Assembly (NCBI RefSeq): GCF_001039355.2
Contig: NW_019774114.1
Location: 373,797-437,796 of the forward strand
Origin: Lingula anatina
Lineage: Eukaryota; Brachiopoda; Lingulata; Lingulida; Lingulidae
Length of the DNA stretch: 64,000 nt
Reading direction: 5' to 3'
Below the pieces are notes generated by a model. The model searched no databases. It worked only from the letters and a program-made list of their open reading frames with translations, and was not told the DNA's origin. This document shows positions 39,901 through 50,500 of this stretch, one piece after another. Within the stretch, counting starts at the first letter, position 1. Each line of letters begins with the position of its first letter. A program made the position numbers and the translations under genes.

Positions 39901-42900
39901 AAGATACAAAAATAAATTTGAAGATATATTCACAAATTCTACTTTTTCTAAACTGGCAAAAAGTGATAAATCTGTTTTTTTTTTTTTTTTTGGTAATTAT
40001 ACAGACATTTTCCAATTCACACCTCGCAGGTATGCATAGTTTTCATATTCAGTTACGAAGGTTTGAGTAACGAAATATTTAAAAATAACAAAACTTTTGT
40101 ATGATATTAGCACGTTTCTAATATGCCAACAAAAATTACAGTGTTATAGGGGTATCTTAATTTTACTAATGCATCTGTGTACTCAACATAAAGTATATTT
40201 ATTTGGTGAGAAAGAGAATCACAAGTTTTAATCATGACACATTACAGTCCTGATCATCGGAGCATCGATCATAGATAACTAATGATTCATAATTTACAAC
40301 ATCCACTAGACTTGACCTGATATAGAAGCATTCAGCATTGTGTGACAGCATTCTATTTGAAGTGGAAACAAAAACATTTCTATTATTTTTAAAATGTGCA
40401 CCAGTAAGAGTAGGTGGGGGAATCCTACACTTTTTGTTCACATAGTATTACACATTTCCCCAAGTGTCTGAGTTATTGAGTCGAGCTTAAGAATGGCAGT
40501 GGATATGAAGATACAACAAAGAGTTATTGGATACAATTATATAGTTTTCTAAAGATTGTTGCATTGTAAATGCTTATTTTCTTTTTGTTTAGTAGACCAA
40601 AAGAAAAAGAATTAACCATCTAACGACCCCATCTAAAAACAGTATATGATATCATAGTACAGTGTAAAAAGATAGGAATACAGACAGTACATGTCGTTCT
40701 CACAGATATGAAATATCATCTAAAAGTATTGTATGACAGAAAGCAAACTTGACAGTTAACATTCAACCATATATTATGCTTTAGATGATAAGATGAGCAT
40801 TTTCAGTCAAATCATGCTTGGGTACAATTAACAGAGGTATAGATTTAAAAAACATTAATCCAACACTTGTCTAACAATCTAACATGCCTCTGCAAACCTC
40901 TTTCGTTGTAAAATTCTTTATCAGTATACATTATTTCATAAACACATGTACCAGCAGACTAGTTGTCATAGATGCTAGGATATAGGGACTGATCAAAGCC
41001 TTCAAACAAAAAAGGCATACAGGTATATGTGTAAAAGACACTAGCTTAAACAGTTACAATAGTATTTTTGCTGAAGATCAGTTTAAATTGATCCTATCTG
41101 GCTAGAGACGGTGAAAGCAGGAGATGGCCATATGAAGCTATAAATCAGCCATTTTAATCACTAAATTAATGAATTGAACTTCAATTTATGGTCTGATTGA
41201 TATTAGTTTTTATTCTCCTGATTGATATAAGTTGCTTTGGCACTCAATGCTTGGACTCCGCAAGTGACAAGTAACTGAAAATTCCTTGAACAAATGTTTC
41301 CATCTACATAGACGAATATATTTTCTATTAATTAACATTATAATTTTAAAATAAATCAAAAGAAATAAAACTTATGTATTCATAAAATCTTCTATCCTTC
41401 CTGCATATTGCAATCATGAAACTGGAGAAAATCACTCTCCATAGTCTCCCGCACATGCAAAATCAGTTTATGTGCAGAATGACAGGTGAGGAGACTTACA
41501 GTTCAAAGTTTAGAACACGATACAGTCAGTTACACAAACAGACCATGAAGTTGCAGTTCAAATCAGTGACAGAAAGCATTAATCCATGGCTCCAAGTCAG
41601 AAAGTTCAATTTTAAAGGCCTGCATGATTGCAGGGGATTATAAACAATACACGTACCTATGCACCAGCTCTTCTAAGGGCACAGAGTAAACTTTAGTTTT
41701 CAAATTTTAGGGAATCAGCTCTCAATCTGTATACTACAGATATGTTAAAATCAATAACAACCCTATCAACACTATAGGAACAATTGATTATAAGGAAAAA
41801 AGGGGATTAAAAAATACTCCACCTCAATATGCGACTAGACAGCAAAGCTGGTAAATATACAGACATCATACAGGAAACAAGGCAGCAAAGCTGTCAAATG
41901 TTCAGACATAAGCCAGAAAAAAGTGCACAAAATAATGTTTTGGCCTATTTTGATGCACTGTTACATAATGCTTTAAAACAGCATAATCACTCTTACCCTC
42001 TTACATTATGTACTACAGGTAACATGGACATTAGAAAATAAGCAACTGATTCAGTTCTATGGAATATAAAAAAGAAAATGCTTATGTGTGAAATATAAAA
42101 AATTCACATGACAAAACCAGAATAATTACAGTAAATGTACACTGATCATACTGACTTTTGAAAGCAACCTGCTTCTTTACCAAACAAAGCCACTCAGTAA
42201 ATTTAAAGTAAAACAGGCTAGGGTTAGCCTGACATAAGTAGGTCAAAATCTAAGGCGAGGCTTGCCTATGCAAAATTAGTGGGAACCTGACTCTCTATCA
42301 TGGGTCACTCTCTGTCACGTCATACCGGACACATTACTTGCTTCTCCACTGAAAAATTTCCACATGATACAACATCCAGTCAAACAAGTACATCAATTTA
42401 GTACATGTTACAGCTGGACAATGCACTTCATCATGGAGTTTCTCATTCCGTCATTTAAATTATGTATTCTGATGCAAGAATGTTTTACACCGATAAAAAA
42501 CATGCTGGGACAAATAATTTATTCACTACATCCCAAACACTAAAATTTGTTTCAATCTATTTGATTTTAAAACTTGCAATTGTCAGTTTGAAGACTGCTG
42601 GCTTGGTTCATGACTTACTTTCCATGTACAAAATGCTATTTTCTCTTACTCAATGTCCATCATTTGACTCATCTCTCCATTTGGATTGATTGTTTAAATT
42701 GTCTAAATTGGATATATTAGTGCTCAGGTACCATTTTGATTGCTACCTTTCTTCCTAACATTTTGCTAAACACGTACAATGCAGAATTGGGAACAAAAAA
42801 GAAATGGCCAATTGGTTTTTTGATTTAGCTTGTTTATTGAATGCCATTACACTCTTGCTAAATATGTTGGAAAATCAAAAAAAAAAAAAAGATTTTACAA

Positions 42901-44560
42901 CTAGGTGCCCACTTCATACATACATATACCAGCATGTGTAAAAACATTCTATTTAATTGCCAGCCAGACCAGACATTGCAGGCATTTATCTTTAGCAGAG
43001 CTAAGGGTTAAATACAAGGGATTGCAACTGGTAAGTAACAGATGTAATCTATACGGGCTTTTAAGTTACTTTCAGAGATAGATTTTAGCACAATTTGCTT
43101 TTGGTATATTACATTGTTGTAAAAATAATTAAACACTTATAATAGCAAATGTCAACTTCTTTTTCATGAGTAACCAAACTACAAATAACACCTTGTCTCA
43201 ATTTAAGGTCTTACCCTTGGCTTACTGCATTCAGTGGTGCATGATAGGGAAAAAGGAAAAATATCAAAAATCCAAAAAGTTGTAAGTCGTGGATTTACTT
43301 ACACATTTAGACATGCAAGTACTAATAAAATTAATTTTTTTTCTGTGCTCATATTTTTGAAGTGGCCATGCAATGAATGTCCTTGCAGGTCATATTTCAA
43401 CAGAAGCAAGACGTGCAGCACAAAATGAAGACATCTGCGTTACTTCTGGTGGTCTTTGTGGCCTTTCTTACCGTAACTGTAGAAAGTGCAGTGACTGAAA
43501 GGTATTTTAATTACAGAAGCAAGATGATTTTTTGATGTAAATGTTTAAAAATGTCAAAAAAAGTCAAAATATCTCTCAGTTTGCTTACAGAAAATATAGG
43601 TAGATATAGGTGTAATTTAGCTTTTCATGTCACACCTTTAATTAGGTTCTCACCAAACATAGAAGATGGTGCCATGTTTCGGAGGCCACTGAAGCGTGTA
43701 CGTAGAGACTGCTGCTATAGACCCCCATACTGGCCAATTTGTTGCCCTTATTTTTAGAGAAATCTTTCATCCAGTTTGCTTGCACATCCACGAGTTATTT
43801 GGATGCAGCTGCTAGCACATTTTGAAGAGGAACAATATGCAGTACTTTGCAAAGACTCATTTTTCACTATTACACAGGGATATTCCTGGGAACAAGCTTA
43901 ACTTAAATTCATTTGTATTCAGTCATAGTTTTCATCTTTCACTTTACTGCATTTCACTTTATTGCAATACCATATGCTATATAGCTATTTCAGAATAAGG
44001 CCAACATCTTTGGGATAGTTAGAAAACAAGAAACTAGTTATACTGTTTTACTTGCTTAAAAAGTAAAATAAAATCTAACTGCTTAAAAATACTGAAATCT
44101 GAGTGTTTATTAGCATATCTTATTTATTACTTTTCAATAATGTCAGCATTTTACAGGGTTTCAGACATAGTAAACTTCAGTTTTCAAATTTAAGGGACTC
44201 AACACTCAATCAGTACACTAGAGATTTGATTAAATCAATAACAACCTTATAAACACTATATGAACAATCCAATAAAAGAAAAAGTGTTTTAAAACATTCC
44301 ACCCCAATAATGCAAAAATGAAGCAACACATCTAGGTCACGTGGTCAGGTGTCACACAAGCCACAGGGGACAGAGCCAGCATTTTAAGCTATCAAACTGA
44401 GCTTACTGCCGATAACAGCCCACACCCATATACTTTTCTTACTTGAGGGGTTTAAATCTTTGTTAAGCCATTTTCCACTACATTTAATTCTTTAACCAGT
44501 ATTTAATTACAACCACCTCTACTAGTATAAACAGAGATTTGCAATACATACGTCCATTTG

Positions 44561-44591
<31 letters not shown>

Positions 44592-47500
44592 AAAAAAAAA
44601 ATAAATAAATAAATAATAATAATAATAATAAATAAAAAAATAATAAACTAGAAGATATATTTACAAATTCTATTTTTTTTTATAACTCTGGTGACAGAAA
44701 GTGATAAATCTGGCTTTTTGTGTACTGAAACAGACATTTTCCGATTCATGCCTCGCAGATATGCATAGTTTTCATATTCAGTTATGAAGGTTTAAGTAAC
44801 CAAATATTATTTAAAAATAACAATACTTTTGTATGATATTAGCACGTTTGTAATGCCAACAAAAATTACACTGCGTTAAAGGGGTATAACAGAATGCACC
44901 TTAATTTTACTAATGCATCTGTGTGCTCAACGTCAAGTATATTTATTAGTGCTTAGTAACAAAGATTTACCTTCCAAGAGAATGAAGTGTTGCCGTGTTT
45001 TGTGTATAACATTTAAATGTTCCCTGTCACCATATTGTCTTGCTAATCATGGACATAACTGAATTAAAGATTTTCAATTGCTAAAATATTACAAAAATAC
45101 CTAAGAACTAAAAATAATGGCCCTCATTAAAAGATGTCACGAAGGTTTTTTCAATTTTTAAATGCCAGGCAACCCCGCGAAAGTAGCCACAAACTATTTA
45201 TTGCATTTTTTAAAATAAACATCCAGGACATTTTCTGAGATGTTAGACAGCATATTTGCTTCTTAACAAGTTACACTTCTTAACAAGTTACAAACTTTCT
45301 ACATTAGTAAAAATAAACTAGATCGATTGGAGAATGTGAGATGGTGCTGTGAGCGACAGTAACGAAGATTTTAAATGCAAACGGGTTAACCGTTTATGTT
45401 TTACTGTGTCAGAACTAGCTGATAAATCCAGTAATTAAATTTTCATTGATTAAAGTTGCTTGACTTACATAAATTCTAATTATACTACTCACATACTTTT
45501 GATAAAATAAAAAGTAAGATGGACCTACTCAATATTTATTTAGAATCTGTGAAAATCACGCAGTCAGATGATTTCATTTTAATAATTTGGTATTCAGGAA
45601 ATCGAATGGAATACATACCAGTTTGAACCATTCATCAGAGTTCACAGTCTGAAAGTGACCCTGACAGTCAGTATTATGACAAATCTGAGGCTGACAGAGG
45701 GGATTTCTCCAAAATCCTACTTTGATAAAGAAATAATTATTTGGGCATGTTTTCTGAAGGATATGCTAAATTCAAGCCATTCTGATGGTCTGTCTGAAAC
45801 CCTTTAACAACCACTTTTCTAGCAAGACAACAATGACATCACCTGAAGTAGCCCAGACACCCAAAGACGGATCAATCATCTCTTTCAGTGATTTTGATAT
45901 TCCTGGGTACCGTAACTTTTAAATTCATAAGAAATTCTCCATCCTTCATTTCAGTAAGTTTAGTCTTAAAACTCTGTAGTCAGCAATTAAAAAGGTACAA
46001 AGAAGGAGGGATCTTTTTTCTGAAAAAGTGAATGTTTTTACTCCTTTATTTGACCCAACTTTAAAAAATGGCATAAAATCAAAGTTTGATTCAGAGGACT
46101 TTTCTGTCTAAAAGAGTGGTGGTTTCAAACTGCCATAACCCCCCTGCCTGTTAGCCTGAGGATACAACTTGATCAATATTCCTTAGGGTGTCCAATGATG
46201 AAGAATGTGGCTTGAAACCTGTCAACTATTACCAACAAGACTGAAAACTTATCAATGTTCTGTCAATTCTGTCCAATAATTGCTTGGCCTCATTCAATAT
46301 TCCACAAAACCTTCCTCACTCCTACTAATTTGTTATGATTATAGTTATCGTTTGGTTGTCAGAAATGTCAACTTCAGCTATTTGATTGACAAACAGTTTC
46401 GAATGGCTGTGGCATTTGTGGCAGGTTACCAGGAAAAGTCCCATGAAAATAAAAGCATTACAGTTAAGTTTACACCACAGGTATCATTTTCGATATATAG
46501 CACTGTGGCCATTACCATTTCTGCAGCAATAACGGGGAAACTAACTGCCATAGACAAAAAGGAAAATGAAAGCAAATTGAATATACATGTGGAATGGTCA
46601 TGTAAAATGGGGTGACTATCCCCATAATTTGATAGGGGAATACTAGTGCCATGGTAATAAAAAATCAAAAGTGTTGTGTATTATACCAGAACTGCATTTT
46701 GAGTGTAGCTTATGATTATGTAACGGTTTGTCCTCCAAGAGTTTTTGAGTATCATGCCACATTTACTAGCTGTCTCAAATCATTTTTGCAATATGAGTGT
46801 TGCGGTTTTTTAATGCTGAACAGGTACTGTTCCTATTATGAATAGTATTGCATCTAAGATTTGAATCGATCATGGCAGTTCCCTTGAAAAATTCCATTTT
46901 GTGAATGTTTTAGGCCGCATTCACATCAAGAAGAGCTGAGGCTCAATAAAGCCGAGACTTAAACATGGCGGACGTACATGAAAGGAAAATCGCCTAATCT
47001 TTTAATAGTCTCTCCGCCTCTCACACGCCTCCCCACGCGTCGTCCTTGCGGGGGTACAATCATTAAATCTCGGCCACATTCGCCCGGAAGCTACCTGAGA
47101 AAAATTAAGTGCGCATGCTCATTGGTCTTGGGTCAGCTGACATTATCTCCATAGATAGCCGATTCATTGCTGCTCTATGGGCCAATTCATAAATTCCTTT
47201 TTCATCTCTGTTTTGAAAGATAATAGAACAGAAGAACTTTTTTCCCACGACCGCCTCCAGGCACCATGCTTTCTTCACCTCGAGTTTAATTGATGAGCAT
47301 GCGCACTTAATATTTCTCAGGTAGCTTCCGGGCGAATGGAGATTTAATGACTGTACCCCCGCAGGGACGACGCATGGGGAGGCGTGTGAGAGGCGGAGAG
47401 ACTATTAAAAGATTAGGCAGTTTTCCTTTCATGTACGTCCGCCATATTTAGGTCTCGGTTTTGTTGAGCTTCGGCTCTTCTCGATGTGAATGCTGCCTTA

Positions 47501-50500
47501 GATCAGAATATGCAGGAAACACATGTGATGACACCCTAGCGGGACAGCCAACAAATCTGCACTCTGCAAATCAATAAGTTGCCAATTCTCACGAAAATGA
47601 AATTCATTTGAAAGCAATACATAAAAGACAAACAAAACAGGTGTGTAACAAGAGAAGCTGTTTTTATAGACCACAAAATATTCAGTAACCACAGAGAGAA
47701 GCTGATCGGAATGACTTTTCTAGTTGCCACTTTGTAATTGCATGTAACCTTTTTTCAGTTTTTTTTTCTGTACAAAAATTCCTTTGCTTTGTTGTATGCC
47801 TGAGTCATCGATGAACTATCAGCAAATTCTGTGGCTTTTTTTTATGTATTCATGAACCTCCAATTTTCAAAGACATCAAATCAAAGTTTTTTTAAAATAT
47901 TCTCTTCATATTTTCTATGATAATTTTTTCCACAAACATTTCAAAATGAATTTCTCTGCAGCATTCAACCAGTTCATTTCACAGTCAACAATAACCTGTG
48001 GCAAGGAACTTAAAAAAACATCAGAAGATTATTAAAAGTTCTGCCTAAAACCCAACTAAATTGTGGGAAATCAATGATCAATACAAACTGAAAGTTGTCT
48101 ACATGGCTATATATGGAATTGAATGGAAGCTTGCCTAAAACTGCACTATTGGCATTTGGCCACAGAAGCTTCTTTGAAAAGATGTTTTTTAAAGGAATTC
48201 TATTCTTATAATATGTATAAGTTGGCTTTTGCTGTTACAACAGCATCAAAACAAGCCTTAGTGGAAGAAATTAAGAAATTGCTTGAGATGAATTTTTTTA
48301 TTAAAAATAATAAGATAATAAGAGAATAATTGACACTAAAAAAGTGTTTTCAAATCTTTTTTTTTCATATACTGTATAAATGTTTGTTTTGGATCAATCT
48401 TTCAGAAATTTGTTGCCATAGATCTTTAAAATTCATAATTGTTACAACTTATGCACCTTGAAACATGGCAATCTAAAAACTCTTTATAAAATGCTATTCA
48501 ACCTAAAAACTTGATCCAAATAATTTCTCATTTCCCCCATTTTTTCCGCAATCTTACATCACATTTTCTGAAAAGATAAATCAGAGCAGCATTCACTGTA
48601 TTATTGATACGTAGGGCCGAGTTGACAAAATTTAGGTAATCAATATATGTGTACTAACAATAGGCACATTTCCATTTGCTGAACCATAGAATTACAGATG
48701 CTTGGATTACATAGCTATGCAGAAGACATAAATACCAGCTGACAAAACCTCAAGAAATGTACAGAAATTACAAAAAGTGTTTTAGTTCACTATTCAATCT
48801 CCCCACTATGAGTTCTGATATGGGATCATGTCAAAATACCCCCTCCCCCTGAATCCAACACTACCAGGTCCCTGCATTGTTAGATTTCCAACCAATATGT
48901 AGTTTCTCCAATACTACAATTTTAGCCAAAGGAAATTAAATTTGTAAAAAAAAATCAGTTTTTTTCCAAAAATTAAATCATTTTATGACTGGGCAGTCAA
49001 AGGCCCATTTTTGTCTGTGATTGAAAAAGCTTAGGGGTCTACCAGTACATGGTTCTATCTGTAAAGGAAGCTATCATTGTGGTGAGGTACGTAGCTTTGT
49101 TGAGGGTGGGATCTGTCCACTTAGTGAAAGTTGCATAAAATACACACTGCTAGTCTCGTATGTTTCATCTGCGCTGTCATTGATAAATTGTACAATAATT
49201 AAATAAGCTTTTGCAGTTAATTGTCACATTATATGTGCTATTAAACAATGATAATATTTATAGCATTCATGACGCAGTTCAATTTAGGTAGGTAGTAGGA
49301 AAGAGAAAGGCAGCAGGTGCAACTGAAAAGAAGACACAATTTAAAATGACAGTGATACAAAACAACCATGCATACAATATGTGAAGTATATGAAGAAACA
49401 GTACTGGAAACTAAAAATAATGACAGACAATAATGAAAGACAGATAGGCAAACAGTGAAACGAAGAGAGTACATGATTAATTGAACTTAATATAATGCAT
49501 TTTTCATGCTGTTACGCCCAACAATATGTCACATGCAAAATACACTGTCTTCACTCAAAAATGCCTTAAATACATAATGTATCAATTAAAATTTTAAGTA
49601 AATCTAATTCTATTTAGAAAGATCCACTTACTCCCAGTTATTCTTGGGTGGCGGCAGGTCCCCGATAGTGGTCAGTGTGAGTGTTGACCAGTACAAGGAC
49701 TTGAGGTACATTCGAGTGACCGATGCATACTCTCCCTGGAGGGGTGGGTAGGACCAGTCATTAGCGGGGAAATTTTCTGATTTACTGATGAGGAAATAGA
49801 AAGCGGCAAACCAGTGAGACCCCAGCAGCAGGATATGGATTAGGTTCATCACCCTCCAGAAGTTAGGATAAATTGTCCGGGATTCTGCCATGTAATAGAA
49901 TTGATACACTCTGTATACCTTGAAAAATCTAGGAAATCTCCACATTGGATGTATACCTGTAGTCAGCTGTAGAAGATCCAGAGGTGTCAGGGCAAGTATA
50001 TCTATTTTAAAGTAATGTGATTTGACATAATGTAACGCAAGTTGCTTGGAGTCATACACTATCAGTCCTTGCTCCAGGTAACCAGTCCTAAACTGGAAGG
50101 CAATATCTGTTAGGTACATGAAATCCATGAAACCATCTAAAATAAACCATGCCAAAGGACTGCCTGTTTGTATGTCTGGGAAAGCCTCTCTGGCTATCAA
50201 TGTCCATAAGTTATACAGAGCACATAGGGCCTGAACCCCAAGCCAGTAAAACATTGTATCACCATCAGGATTCACCACAAAAGTCCACTTTCTTTTGTTC
50301 TTTTTATTTTGTGTTTTACTCTGTCCTTCTTCCTCATCCTCATTTTCATCCGTTTCTCGCTGGCGAGTAGAAAAACGCTGAAGAAATGAGTCCTGTCGAT
50401 TCATACCTGAAGATTTTCTCTTAAATTCTCTGCCCGCAGGACGTTGCACCTCATTGGTTGCCTTCAAAGTATTCTGGAGTTTCTTCCACCTTGCTGTGGG

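Larger units (their letters stand above)
34994..40206 (+). repeat. Tandem segmental duplication, unit A
   Basis: Direct repeat of the segment that follows. Long collinear matches include the CATTACAGTCCTGATCAT block, TGATGCAAGAATGTTTTACAC and both exons of the peptide gene. Divergence (substitutions, indels of a few to hundreds of bp) suggests an old, not artefactual, duplication. Unit A has an extra block at about 37150-37685 absent from unit B. Confidence 0.9.
40207..44950 (+). repeat. Tandem segmental duplication, unit B
   Basis: Second copy, head-to-tail with unit A and ending near GTATATTTATTAG, where unit A ends with GTATATTTATTTGG. It lacks the 0.5-kb block of unit A, lacks the local 38.5-38.75 kb repeat and carries its own peptide gene. 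Confidence 0.9.
29826..49631. other. 19.8-kb channel intron containing nested peptide genes
   Basis: Largest intron of the channel gene, between the pore exon and the S6 exon. It contains the 391-bp duplication, a TA microsatellite, foldback elements and the 10-kb tandem duplication bearing two plus-strand peptide genes. In the rest (30867-33847, 34059-34993, 44951-46912 and 47498-49631) I see no coding gene or RNA gene. Confidence 0.7.

Noticed and set aside
38838-43757. CC-CC peptides as conotoxin-type venom peptides
   Set aside because: The paired-Cys layout and a basic cleavage site are similar, but the signal peptide does not resemble any venom superfamily I know and the rest of the window does not point to a venomous species. 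Left as unassigned secreted peptides.
46280-46615. 111-codon plus-strand open frame in the channel intron
   Set aside because: No domain, signal peptide, splice context or paralogue seen. Length is within chance for this much sequence.
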